Assembly: GCA_937889855.1 (NCBI GenBank)
Contig: CALBYK010000160.1
Coordinates: 33,438-97,437, forward strand
Source of the DNA: an uncultured Prevotella sp.
GTDB taxonomy: Bacteria; Bacteroidota; Bacteroidia; Bacteroidales; Bacteroidaceae
DNA length: 64,000 bases
Reading direction: 5' to 3'
Shown here: piece by piece, positions 46,623 to 55,423 of the stretch
How positions within the stretch are numbered: position 1 is the stretch's first letter
How the letters are laid out: each line of letters opens with the position of its first letter
Translations under genes and position numbers: made by a program
The notes under the pieces: generated by a model
The model's database searches: none
What the model was told of the DNA's origin: nothing
Seen by the model: the letters and a program-made list of their open reading frames with translations, nothing else

Positions 46623-48122
46623 ATGAAGAAAATCATTCTTTCAGTTCTTATGTGCTGCATGGCTGTGATAGCCTCGGCACAGGTGGAGCGGCCGAAGCTC
46701 GTTGTGGGTCTTGTCGTCGACCAGATGCGCTGGGACTACCTCTATTATTATTATGACAAGTATGGCGAGGGCGGCATGAAGAGGCTTCTGAATGAGGGCT
46801 TCTCGTGCGAGAACCAGATGATAAACTATCTGCCCACAGTGACTGCTGTCGGCCACGCGAGCATTTACACCGGAGCCGGTCCTGCCACTCACGGCATCGC
46901 CTCCAACGACTTCTACAAGGACGGCAAGCGCATCTACTGCTGCGACGATCCTAACGTCAAGGGTGTGGGCACTACTTCAAAGGCGGGCGACATGTCGCCG
47001 GTCAATATGCTTGGCACAACCATCGGCGACATGCTGCGCCAAGCCACTGACTTCAAGGCAAAGGTGTATGGCGTGGCGGTCAAGGACCGTGCAGCCATCC
47101 TGCCTGCAGGACACGCCGCCAACGGCGCATTCTGGTATGACAAGTCAGTGGGCGGCTTCATCACCAGCACCTACTATATGGACAAGCTTCCAGGCTATGT
47201 CGTGAAGTTCAACAAGCAGCTCGGCATGAAGCCAGGATACGACGCAAAGGTGCATCCCGATGGCGTGACCGCCACCTTCGGACTTGCTGAGGCCATAATG
47301 AAGGCAGAGAAGCTCGGGCAGAACGGCACCACCGACATGCTTTGCATCAGCATATCGCCTACCGATGCCATCTCGCACAACACCGGCACATGGTTCTCGC
47401 CGGGTAAGGAGAACGAGGAGGTGTTCCTCACGCTCGACCGCGACATGAAGGCATTTTTCGACGCTCTCGACGCGCAGGTGGGCAAGGACGGTTATCTGCT
47501 CTTCCTCACCGCCGACCACGGTGGCACTCACAACCCCAACACTATGCAGGAGCACAAGCTGCCTGGCGGCTATAGCGACACGGAAGCCATAAAGAACTCG
47601 CTCAACGAGATGCTCTCGAAGAAGTTTGGTGTTGAGGGCAATTACATAAAGGACTATATTAGCTTCAACTTCTATATAGACCGCGACTTCCTCGCGCAGA
47701 ACAACATCTGCTGCCAGAAGGTCAAGGATGCCATAGTGGTGGAGCTGAAGAAGAACAGCGAGCAGTTCCCGTTCGTAGTGGACAACGAGCAGGCCGCCAC
47801 AGCTCCTGTACCGCAGTGGATACGTGAGCGCATCATCAACGGCTACTACCGCGGACGCACGGGCGACATCACCGCCATAATACGTCCCGACTATTATGAT
47901 TACAAGGTAGAGAAGGGCAACTACGGCTCGCAGCACGGCGCGTGGATACATGCCGACACCCACATTCCTCTCGTGTTCATGGGCTGGCACATCAAGCCGG
48001 GCAAGACAAACCGTCTTACATATATGGTTGACACCGCGCCTACCGTGTGCTCAATGCTCCACATACAGACTCCCGACGCTTCGACGGGCAACCCGATTGT
48101 TGAGGTCGTTGACCAGAAGTAG
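46623..48122 (+). CDS. PafA-like secreted alkaline phosphatase
   Basis: A 499-residue periplasmic phosphate monoesterase with signal peptide (MKKIILSVLMCCMAVIASAQ). PafA-type features: metal ligand D33 (VVDQMRWDYL), nucleophile region LPTVTAVGHASIYTG with T74, N95 (GIASNDFY), K and R of AVKDRAAILPAGHAA, ADHGG metal ligands, and the late QHGAWIH. PafA releases phosphate from many organic esters and is widespread in Bacteroidetes. TACCTTTG (46561-46568) is the likely -7 element. Confidence 0.94.
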   Translation: MKKIILSVLMCCMAVIASAQVERPKLVVGLVVDQMRWDYLYYYYDKYGEGGMKRLLNEGFSCENQMINYLPTVTAVGHASIYTGAGPATHGIASNDFYKDGKRIYCCDDPNVKGVGTTSKAGDMSPVNMLGTTIGDMLRQATDFKAKVYGVAVKDRAAILPAGHAANGAFWYDKSVGGFITSTYYMDKLPGYVVKFNKQLGMKPGYDAKVHPDGVTATFGLAEAIMKAEKLGQNGTTDMLCISISPTDAISHNTGTWFSPGKENEEVFLTLDRDMKAFFDALDAQVGKDGYLLFLTADHGGTHNPNTMQEHKLPGGYSDTEAIKNSLNEMLSKKFGVEGNYIKDYISFNFYIDRDFLAQNNICCQKVKDAIVVELKKNSEQFPFVVDNEQAATAPVPQWIRERIINGYYRGRTGDITAIIRPDYYDYKVEKGNYGSQHGAWIHADTHIPLVFMGWHIKPGKTNRLTYMVDTAPTVCSMLHIQTPDASTGNPIVEVVDQK

Positions 48123-48132
48123 CTTGTGGGAG

Positions 48133-48154
48133 GTGTCGAGCTCCAGCTCGACAC
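48133..48154. repeat. Perfect GTGTCGAGCT/AGCTCGACAC palindrome
   Basis: Ten-base arms around CC, 10 bases after the phosphatase stop. Same family as the repeats at 44719-44808. Confidence 0.8.
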
Positions 48155-48189
48155 GAGAGCCTTGACATCGTAATCATTATCAAGTGGAT

Positions 48190-48236
48190 TACTCAAGTTT
48201 CGCCAAAATGCGAAACTTGAGTATTAAGTTTTTTCC
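48190..48236 (+). terminator. Terminator of the phosphatase gene
   Basis: Stem TACTCAAGTTTCGC / GCGAAACTTGAGTA with a 6-base loop, then TTAAGTTTTTTCC. Confidence 0.85.
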
Positions 48237-48520
48237 GTCCGGAATTTGCAGTGGTCGAAATCCATTCTCATTCTAATAATGACAATTGTGATAATATTGT
48301 TCGATTGATATGATATTGTTTTTTTGTTTTTATCTGTCATATCCATCACTTTTGTCATAAATCCATTCATAGCCAGCGACTTACACCGTGACACTTCTCC
48401 TCGTGAAGCGTCACATCCATCACGCGATCCGTCACTACTGGCAATCAAACAATAAATAAAGAACTTATAACGTAACCCCAAACAAAAAAAAGGCTTATCA
48501 CGGCACTCCAAAATAGCAGT
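48237..48520. other. Spacer with loose GTCAC-containing repeats
   Basis: No gene seen. About 48335-48437 repeats GTCA(C/T)A and ATCCATCAC words at irregular distances of about 18-24 bases, a looser version of the array that follows. Confidence 0.4.
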
Positions 48521-48608
48521 ACTACCAATTCTTGGTAACAATATTACTAAAGCCAGGTAGCAACACTACAAAGCGTAGGTAGCGATGTTATCAAGAATTG
48601 GTAATAAT
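48521..48608. repeat. Degenerate tandem array, 4 x 22 bp
   Basis: Four consecutive 22-base units start at 48521, 48543, 48565 and 48587. Each has the form (A/G)(C/T)TA(C/T)(C/T/A)AA near its left end and (T/A)(T/G)GGTA(A/G) near its right end, so each unit is itself a weak palindrome. It ends 5 bases before the nitroreductase stop codon. Same copy number and period as the array at 3495, with a different sequence. Confidence 0.75.
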
Positions 48609-48613
48609 TGTTC

Positions 48614-49138
48614 CTACTTCACAATCTTTATCCATCCCTCTTTTCTCGGTGCTGCCGGGCGCGGCTCGCGTGAGGCGTATCCCAATGAAATTGCGCCTAT
48701 GCCGATGAGTCCGTCGGCAAGCCCGAGCTCCTTCATCATTTTCTTTCCCTCTTCAGTCTGGAACATCTCCTGCTCACGGTTAATCCAGCACGTGGCGAGT
48801 CCGATGGCATGAGCGGCGAGCATCATGTTCTCCAGTACGCACGAGCCGTCCTTCACGGCATTGGCGTTGCCTTCAGAGGCGAACACGAGCACGTATGTAG
48901 GTGCGTCGTAATAGGGGTTGCTGTCCACTCCCATGATGGCGGCGTTCATCTTGGCGAGTCGTGCCCTTACATTGGCATTCTGCACAGCAACTATTACCGG
49001 GTCTTGCTTGCCGTGTCCGGTGGGGGCATATGTGCCGGCTTCAAGGACGGCGTTCAGCTCGTCATCGGTTATTTGCTCAGCCTTGTAGTGGCGGCATGAG
49101 CGGCGTGTCTTGATTGTCTCCAGAAAAGAATTGTTCAT
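48614..49138 (-). CDS. Nitroreductase family protein
   Basis: A 174-residue FMN-dependent oxidoreductase. The N-terminal FMN-phosphate motif is TRRSCRHYKAEQITDDELNA, then TYAPTGHGKQDPVIVAVQ and the late LGLADGLIGIGAISLGYA. Small size and the C-terminal EPRPAAPRKEGWIKIVK fit the type common in Bacteroidales. Substrate is unknown. Monocistronic by position. Confidence 0.92.
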   Translation of the reverse strand: MNNSFLETIKTRRSCRHYKAEQITDDELNAVLEAGTYAPTGHGKQDPVIVAVQNANVRARLAKMNAAIMGVDSNPYYDAPTYVLVFASEGNANAVKDGSCVLENMMLAAHAIGLATCWINREQEMFQTEEGKKMMKELGLADGLIGIGAISLGYASREPRPAAPRKEGWIKIVK

Positions 49139-49236
49139 AGCGTCTTATTTTTTATTGTTGTTAGAATTTTATTTTAGTTGTGGGTGTCATCCGTAAAGGG
49201 GGGCCGAACGCTTGCTCGGCACAGAAGCTTGCAAGC

Positions 49237-50007
49237 TCAAGTGTTGTGCATGTACCCAACACCCATTTTGTATCCCAGGCATTTCTCCAGTGAGCCGTTG
49301 TTAGCAAGCTCCATAGGCGTGCCTTCGGCTATTTGTCCGTCGTGCATGAGCCAGAGGCGGTCGGCAAGTGGTAAGGCTGTGTCGAGGTCGTGTGTGGAGA
49401 TCAGTATGGTCTTGCCCTCGCCATGGGCGAGCCTGACAAGCAGCCGCATCAGTTCCACCTTGCCCGGATAGTCGAGAAACGCTGACGGCTCGTCGAGCAG
49501 AATCACCGGTGTACCCTGCGCGAGCGATTTTGCCACCATGACCTTCTGGCACTCGCCGTCGCTCAGGCTGCACACCCGCCGCCGTGCCATATCGCTGATG
49601 CCCGCAAGGGCGAGGGCGTGGTCAACGGCCTGGCTGTCGGCAGGGGAGAGACGTCCCCAAAAACCAGTGTGGGGAGCACGCCCGAGAGCCACAAGCTCGC
49701 CCGCAGTCATGTTGTCGGTGTCGGGACGCTGCGTGAGCACTATGCTCAGCCGACGTGCAAACTCCCCGCGCCGCATCTTCCTTATGTCGTCTGTGCCGAT
49801 TAGTATGCTTCCAGCGAGAGGCTGCTGCAGCCGGGCAATAGTGCGCAGGAGGGTAGACTTGCCTGAGCCGTTGCGCCCTATGAGGCATGTGAGCGACCCG
49901 GCAGCGGCTGTTGCCGAGATGCCGGAGCCTACGGCGCGTACCGTTTTATGGCGTGCAGTGTAGCCAATGGACACGTTGTCGAGATGTAGAGAGTCGTTGC
50001 TAATCAT
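49237..50007 (-). CDS. FecE/BtuD-like ABC transporter ATP-binding protein (orphan)
   Basis: A 256-residue ATPase of iron-siderophore/cobalamin importers. Walker A IGRNGSGKST, Q-loop VLTQRPDTDNMTAGELVALG, signature CSLSDGECQKVMVAKSLA (LSDGE variant), Walker B VILLDEPSAFLD and H-loop ISTHDLD are all present. The start is ATG at 50007. No FecCD permease or binding protein gene is adjacent, so its partner must be encoded elsewhere. A minus-strand TAATTTTG (50014-50021) is a possible -7 element, but it lies only 6 bases before the start. Confidence 0.92.
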   Translation of the reverse strand: MISNDSLHLDNVSIGYTARHKTVRAVGSGISATAAAGSLTCLIGRNGSGKSTLLRTIARLQQPLAGSILIGTDDIRKMRRGEFARRLSIVLTQRPDTDNMTAGELVALGRAPHTGFWGRLSPADSQAVDHALALAGISDMARRRVCSLSDGECQKVMVAKSLAQGTPVILLDEPSAFLDYPGKVELMRLLVRLAHGEGKTILISTHDLDTALPLADRLWLMHDGQIAEGTPMELANNGSLEKCLGYKMGVGYMHNT

Positions 50008-50078
50008 AAAATGCAAAATTAGCAATTATTTCGCGAAAATTCGTACCTTTGCCTTTGTAAAAAACACACTTCAATTTA

Positions 50079-51962
50079 ATGACAATGAACAACAATCCGA
50101 TACTGCAGCTCCAGCAGCAGCGTATGCTCCTCGAGATAGAGTATAACCACGAGAAAGAGGAGTTTCGCAAGCAGACCGAAACCATGGGCGTTGAGCGTAA
50201 GGTCAGGCGCGGCGACGCTTGGTTTCCCGTGTCCATAGGACGCAACTACTACAACTCGCTCAACCAGATGGTTGTCGAGGTGGCACGCCAGCCGGGCAGC
50301 GACATTGAGCACAACTTCGAGCCGGGCCGTCCCGTGTGCTTCTTCACCATGCGGCGCGACCCGAACACCGGCAAGGACCGGATACACTACCTCCCGTTCA
50401 CATCTACCGTGAGCTATGCCGAGACCGACCGCATGGTCGTAGCCTTGCCCGACTCAGGTCGTGTCATCGACCTGCAGCGCGAGGAGTCGATGGGCGTGCA
50501 GCTCTTCTTCGACGAGACGAGCTACCGTCTCATGTTTGACGCGCTCGACCGCGTGATGCGTGCGGGGAGCGGACGCCTTGCCGCCCTGCGCGACATCTTC
50601 TACACAAAGGTCCCAGCGCGGCGCTTCACGTTCGAGCCGATACGCTTCCCGTGGCTCAATCCCTCGCAGGAGCGTGCCGTCAACGAAGTGCTTTGGGCGA
50701 AGGATGTCGCCATCGTGCACGGCCCTCCAGGAACTGGCAAGACGACGACGCTCGTCGAGGCCATATACGAGACGCTGCGCCGTGAGAGCCAGGTGATGGT
50801 GTGCGCGCAGAGCAACATGGCCGTAGACTGGATATCCGAGAAACTCGTGGATAGGGGAGTGGCGGTGCTGCGCATAGGCAACCCCACGCGCGTGAACGAC
50901 AAGATGCTGTCCTTCACCTACGAGCGGCGCTTCGAGGCGCATCCCGACTATCCGCAGCTCTGGAGCATACGCAAGGCCATACGCGAGCTGCGCTCTCAGA
51001 AGAAACGCCCCGAGGCATGGCACCAGAAGATGGAGCGGCTCAAGAGCCGCTCCACCGATCTTGAGCTTCGCATACGCGCGTCGCTCTTCGGCGAGGCGCG
51101 CGTCATAGCCTGCACGCTCACGGGAGCCGCCAATCGCGTGCTTGAGGGTGAGAAATACTCAACGCTGTTCATCGATGAGGCTGCCCAGGCACTTGAGGCA
51201 GCCTGCTGGATAGCCATACGCAAGGCGGGTCGCGTGATATTCGCCGGCGACCACTGCCAGCTTCCGCCTACCGTCAAGAGCATAGCCGCTTTGAAGGGAG
51301 GCCTGGGCAAGACTCTCATGGAGCGTGTCGTAGAGCAGAAGCCCGAGGTGGTGACACTCTTGAAGGTGCAGTATCGCATGAACGAGCAGATAATGCGCTT
51401 CTCGAGCGACTACTTCTACCATGGTGAGGTGGAGACCGCACCCGAGATAACTCACCGCGGCATACTCGACTACGACGTGCCGATGATGTGGATAGACACG
51501 TCGGATGTCGATGGAAAGGAGGAATTTGTAGGCGAGAGCTTCGGACGCATCAACCGTGCAGAGGCGGAGCTCACACTCGACACTTTGCAGCAATACTTCG
51601 ATAAAATCGGCAAAAATCGCATATTGGAGGAGTCGATAGACGTCGGTATAATCTCTCCCTACCGCGCCCAGGTGCAGCTCCTGCGCAAGATGATACGCCA
51701 GCGCGAATACTTTCGCCCGTATAGGCGGCAGATAACGGTCAACACCGTTGACGGTTTTCAGGGGCAGGAACGCGACATCGTGCTCATCTCGCTTGTGCGA
51801 TCAAACGACGGAGGCGACATAGGGTTCCTGCGCGACCTGCGCCGCATGAATGTCGCCATTACCCGCGCACGCATGAAGCTCATCATCCTCGGCTCGGCAC
51901 AGACAATGACCACACATCCCTTCTATCGCCGCCTGTACGAGTATGTAGAGTCGTGCGGATAG
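50079..51962 (+). CDS. Superfamily 1 DNA/RNA helicase (IGHMBP2/Upf1-like)
   Basis: A 627-residue cytoplasmic helicase. An N-terminal OB/stalk region reaches about residue 195, then motif Q/I (NPSQERAVNEVL, HGPPGTGKTTTL). Ia is VMVCAQSNMAVDW, II FIDEAAQALE, III FAGDHCQLPPTV. IV-VI follow: VQYRMNEQIMRFSS, VNTVDGFQGQERDIVLIS, NVAITRARMKL. All motifs look intact. The family acts on RNA or DNA with 5'-3' polarity in characterised members; the role here is unknown. TACCTTTG (50044-50051) is the likely -7 element. Confidence 0.93.
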   Translation: MTMNNNPILQLQQQRMLLEIEYNHEKEEFRKQTETMGVERKVRRGDAWFPVSIGRNYYNSLNQMVVEVARQPGSDIEHNFEPGRPVCFFTMRRDPNTGKDRIHYLPFTSTVSYAETDRMVVALPDSGRVIDLQREESMGVQLFFDETSYRLMFDALDRVMRAGSGRLAALRDIFYTKVPARRFTFEPIRFPWLNPSQERAVNEVLWAKDVAIVHGPPGTGKTTTLVEAIYETLRRESQVMVCAQSNMAVDWISEKLVDRGVAVLRIGNPTRVNDKMLSFTYERRFEAHPDYPQLWSIRKAIRELRSQKKRPEAWHQKMERLKSRSTDLELRIRASLFGEARVIACTLTGAANRVLEGEKYSTLFIDEAAQALEAACWIAIRKAGRVIFAGDHCQLPPTVKSIAALKGGLGKTLMERVVEQKPEVVTLLKVQYRMNEQIMRFSSDYFYHGEVETAPEITHRGILDYDVPMMWIDTSDVDGKEEFVGESFGRINRAEAELTLDTLQQYFDKIGKNRILEESIDVGIISPYRAQVQLLRKMIRQREYFRPYRRQITVNTVDGFQGQERDIVLISLVRSNDGGDIGFLRDLRRMNVAITRARMKLIILGSAQTMTTHPFYRRLYEYVESCG

Positions 51963-52078
51963 TAGGCGGGTACGATGAAATGGGAGTTTTTTTTCTATGT
52001 ACCTGTTCCTGTCATTGGTGTCACGACTTAGTGTATTGCGGTGAAATGGCTCGTTTTCTGTGATTCTGTCCTGTTATG

Positions 52079-52126
52079 TCTTAGGAAAGGCTGCATGCGT
52101 ACGGTAGCCTGTGGCCTTTTCCAAGA
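52079..52126. terminator. Hairpin after the helicase gene
   Basis: GTCTTAGGAAAGGC pairs with GCCTTTTCCAAGAC across about 20 bases, about 115 bases after the helicase stop. A short T-run follows. The rest of 51963-52213 shows no gene. Confidence 0.5.
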
Positions 52127-52213
52127 CACGCCTCACTTTTCCCTGTAACAATCAAATATATATTGAATACGTCCCTTCGCAACTTTGCGGGCATGTTTTT
52201 TTGCTCTAAATTT

Positions 52214-52244
52214 TTTGCTGTGAAAATAAAATATATTACTTTTG
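52214..52244 (+). promoter_or_regulatory. Bacteroidetes-type promoter of the exopolysaccharide operon
   Basis: TTTG (52214-52217), 19 bases, TACTTTTG (52237-52244). The first possible start codon is about 250 bases downstream, so the mRNA would have an unusually long leader. Confidence 0.75.
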
Positions 52245-52426
52245 CAGTCACTACAGTTTAAAGGCAACACATTTTTATATATTATATATTACTTATTATA
52301 TAAATACTTTAAAGTGAGAGTTTGTGCTCCGCTCCATGTACACGGTGTATGTGGTTTGTGGACAAGACAAAATATAAATACCAACATTAAGAGCAACAGT
52401 TACAACCTGTCCTGTATATATAGTTA

Positions 52427-52491
52427 GCTGCCGGATGTACAACACGTTGGCAGCAGCCCGTTGCATGATGTAGCCAAAGCTACTGGCTACA
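52427..52491 (+). promoter_or_regulatory. Structured leader before the exopolysaccharide operon
   Basis: Two hairpins: GCTGCC/GGCAGC (52427-52454) and TGTAGCCA/TGGCTACA (52469-52491). The second ends 4 bases before the ATG at 52496 and could mask initiation there. No known riboswitch was recognised. Confidence 0.45.
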
Positions 52492-52495
52492 TACG

Positions 52496-53791
52496 ATGAA
52501 ATGGGCGAAAAAAGGAAAGGTGAGAAACGCTACCACTATGCAGAAGAGAATTTACTTGCTGGCAGCTTCTTTGACGGGCTGCCTTCCAGTGCTTGCAAAT
52601 ATAAGCAGCCGAATGTTCAATTACCGGTTCACCGGACTTGAATATTTCGGCTACTATCTCACGCAGTGGATTAACACTTACGAGGGATATCCGTTTGTGG
52701 TGAAGGCTTCAGTGGCTGTGCTTGTGCTCAGCATCTTCATGGTGATAGTCCTGTCGTTCTCGCTAATGTACGACAAGTTCAACAACGCGCGTAAGGAAAA
52801 TTTCTACGCCAACCTGAAGAAACGCTACTTCGGTACGCTCTTACAGATCTTCGCCGACAAGCACACATATACCGACCAGGAGGTGCTGCAGCTCACCGCC
52901 TTTAAGGACGAGGGGTGGAAAGGATGGCGTATGTTCTTCGTGGGGCGACTTCTTGTGGAGGTGAAGTCGCAGGTGTACGACGACTACAATTTCCACAACG
53001 TGAGCGCAGCAGTGCGTGTGTTCGGACTGCATGAGTTTGTGGAGAACCAGCTTACGTTCGGCAGTTTCAACAACCGCATCAAGTCAATGCAGCTCGCTCA
53101 GTTCCTGATGATAGATGTTGCCGAGTCAATACTCGTGCGCCTGTTGAACTCCAGCAACCATGTGATGCGAAAGGAAGTGCGCATGTTCTACATCTGGTTG
53201 AGCGAGTATGAGCCGTTCCGGTTCTTCACTGACCCCAAGGTCGACTACGAGTATCGTCCATGGGACTCGCTTGAAGTGCACCACCTGTTGAGAGCCCGCA
53301 AGTTCAGTGAAAAGGAGATACCGTCGCTCGTGCCTGTAGTGTCAGAGTGTCCCGACCCAAAGCTCAAGTCATGCCTCATACGCGAGGTGGCATACTGGGG
53401 CTCATACGAGGACATCAACAAGATACGCGACTACATATCGTCCCCCGAACTGCAGTTCCGCAATGCCGCCATCCAGTGCATGGGCATAGCCCGCTTCGAG
53501 TTTGCCGAGCAGGCACTCGAACATGCCTACCCGCAGCAGACGGAGGAACTTAAGCAGCAGACGCTGTATGCCATCCTGCGCATCAGGTCGGGAAAGGCCT
53601 TGCCTTTCTTCGTGGGCGCCTATGGCGAGGCGGGAGTTGCCACCACAAAGTTTGCCATACTAATGTGCATGTGGTGGTACAACGACGAGAGCCGCGAGAC
53701 ATTCGAGATACTTGAGAGCTCGGCCGACGATAACGACCGCCTCCTCTTCCAGGAAGTGAGGGCGGGATTTGAGGACCCGACAGCCGATTAG
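52496..53791 (+). CDS. Membrane-anchored HEAT-repeat protein
   Basis: A 431-residue protein (a second ATG at 52538, MQKRIYLLAASL, gives 417). It has two hydrophobic segments (about 17-37 and 66-92), then a cytoplasmic helical region with HEAT-like repeats (IPSLVPVVSECPDPKLKSCL; DYISSPELQFRNAAIQCMGI). It is the first gene before a processive GT2 synthase, 56 bases apart. By position it may be a scaffold or regulatory subunit of the synthase, taking the place of the small PgaD-type partner. That is inference. Confidence 0.78.
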   Translation: MKWAKKGKVRNATTMQKRIYLLAASLTGCLPVLANISSRMFNYRFTGLEYFGYYLTQWINTYEGYPFVVKASVAVLVLSIFMVIVLSFSLMYDKFNNARKENFYANLKKRYFGTLLQIFADKHTYTDQEVLQLTAFKDEGWKGWRMFFVGRLLVEVKSQVYDDYNFHNVSAAVRVFGLHEFVENQLTFGSFNNRIKSMQLAQFLMIDVAESILVRLLNSSNHVMRKEVRMFYIWLSEYEPFRFFTDPKVDYEYRPWDSLEVHHLLRARKFSEKEIPSLVPVVSECPDPKLKSCLIREVAYWGSYEDINKIRDYISSPELQFRNAAIQCMGIARFEFAEQALEHAYPQQTEELKQQTLYAILRIRSGKALPFFVGAYGEAGVATTKFAILMCMWWYNDESRETFEILESSADDNDRLLFQEVRAGFEDPTAD

Positions 53792-53847
53792 AGCCATGCC
53801 GGGGAACTGATTAATGTAATTAAAACAAAAATTTGTAGAAACACGTA

Positions 53848-55374
53848 ATGATACTGAAGGAATTAATACTCTACGCATATGGCTATTTGGTGTTCTTCTA
53901 CTCCATGGTCCTTATCGCGTCCTATGTGATGCTGATATGGCTTGCCTATCTGGAGCAGCGCAAGAGCCGCCATACCATGTCCGACTCTTACGTGAAGCAG
54001 ATATTCCGCCACTCGCCCTACACCCCAGGCGTGTCAATCGTGGCACCGGCATACAACGAGGAGAAGACCATTGTGAACAACGTCAAGTCGCTCCTCTCGC
54101 AGGACTACCCCAAGTTTGAGATTGTCATCGTCAACGACGGCTCCAAGGACAATACGCTCCAGGAGATGATTGACAACTTCGACCTCGTCGAGACTCCGTA
54201 CAACTACCGAATGCGCATAGCGGCGAAACCGTTCAAACGGCTCTTCACGTCGACCAACCCCAAGTATAAGCGCCTGCGCGTTGTCGACAAGGTGAACGGC
54301 GGAACCAAGGCCGACGCCGTGAACGGCGGACTCAACGTCGTGCGCTATCCTTACTTCATCAACACCGACGTAGACTGTATCCTCGCCAAGGACGCCATCC
54401 TCAAGTGTATACGCCCGATGGTGGAGCAGAACGACGTCATTGCCGTGTCAGGCGTGATGAACATGTCCAACGGCTCGCGCGTGGAGGACGGCGAGCTGAT
54501 AGAGTACCGCATACCTTGGAGCCCCATACCGCTCTTCCAGACACTTGAGTATCTGCGCTCGTTCATGGTGGGCAAAATGGGGTGGAGTGCCATCAACGCC
54601 ATGCCTAACGTGTCGGGCGGATACGGAATGTTTGACACCGAGGTGGCCATCGCCGCCGGAGGCTACTCCAGCGACTCGCTCGCCGAGGACGAGGACATGC
54701 TAATACGAATGATAGGCTACTGCTGCGACTTCAACCGTAAGTATCGCGTGGTGCAGATACCCGACACCTGCTGCTGGACTGAGGGACCGGGCAACCTCAA
54801 GATTCTCAACCGACAGCGCACCCGCTGGGGACACGGACTTATACAGACCTTCGGCAAGTACTACCGAATGATGTTCAAACGCAAGTACCGCCAGCTCGGA
54901 CTCATCACCATGCCACACCAGTTCTTCTTTGAGCTTCTCGCCCCAGTGATAGAGTTCATCGGATTCATCACCTCCATATACCTCGCCTTCACGGGCGGAA
55001 TAAACTGGGGCACGGCAGCCATAATCTTTGCCGTGATGTACGTGTTCTGCGTGCAGCTCTCGCTCGTCGTTATTTACTACGACTACACGCAGACCAAGAT
55101 GAAGGGCTTTGCTTACATTCGCCTCATCATTGCCGCGTTGTTGGAGCCGTTTGTATACCATCCGCTCATTGTCTTCTTCTCGCTAAGAGGATACATGAAG
55201 TTCATCACCAAGCAGCGCATCGTATGGGGCGAGATGACCCGTCAGGGATTTGCCAAGAAAGAAACTGCCCCTGTCTCCGGCACGTCGGGTGGGGCTCAGC
55301 CCAATACGCAGCCGGACACCCCGTTCAAGGTGAAGGACGGCAGCCAGGCAGGCCAAACCGTCGTGTCGGCGTGA
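53848..55374 (+). CDS. Processive GT2 glycosyltransferase (PgaC/HmsR-like exopolysaccharide synthase)
   Basis: A 508-residue inner-membrane synthase. One N-terminal helix (about 11-34) is followed by a GT-A domain with PAYNEEKTI, NDGS (96-99), TDVD (173-176), AEDED (279-283) and QRTRW (323-327). The last is the Q-x-x-R-W processivity motif. Three to four C-terminal helices form the translocation pore. It polymerises and extrudes a beta-linked polysaccharide from UDP-sugars; the closest characterised type by layout is poly-N-acetylglucosamine synthase. No PilZ domain is present. The C-terminal tail after about 470 is low-complexity. Confidence 0.92.
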   Translation: MILKELILYAYGYLVFFYSMVLIASYVMLIWLAYLEQRKSRHTMSDSYVKQIFRHSPYTPGVSIVAPAYNEEKTIVNNVKSLLSQDYPKFEIVIVNDGSKDNTLQEMIDNFDLVETPYNYRMRIAAKPFKRLFTSTNPKYKRLRVVDKVNGGTKADAVNGGLNVVRYPYFINTDVDCILAKDAILKCIRPMVEQNDVIAVSGVMNMSNGSRVEDGELIEYRIPWSPIPLFQTLEYLRSFMVGKMGWSAINAMPNVSGGYGMFDTEVAIAAGGYSSDSLAEDEDMLIRMIGYCCDFNRKYRVVQIPDTCCWTEGPGNLKILNRQRTRWGHGLIQTFGKYYRMMFKRKYRQLGLITMPHQFFFELLAPVIEFIGFITSIYLAFTGGINWGTAAIIFAVMYVFCVQLSLVVIYYDYTQTKMKGFAYIRLIIAALLEPFVYHPLIVFFSLRGYMKFITKQRIVWGEMTRQGFAKKETAPVSGTSGGAQPNTQPDTPFKVKDGSQAGQTVVSA

Positions 55375-55423
55375 ACTGTCGTGCCGGTACAAAAAACAAG
55401 AAACAGAAAATTAAAACAACAAT

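Noticed and set aside
48335..48608. CRISPR-like periodic DNA
   Set aside because: Units are contiguous 22-mers that diverge along their length, with no constant repeat and variable spacer pattern.
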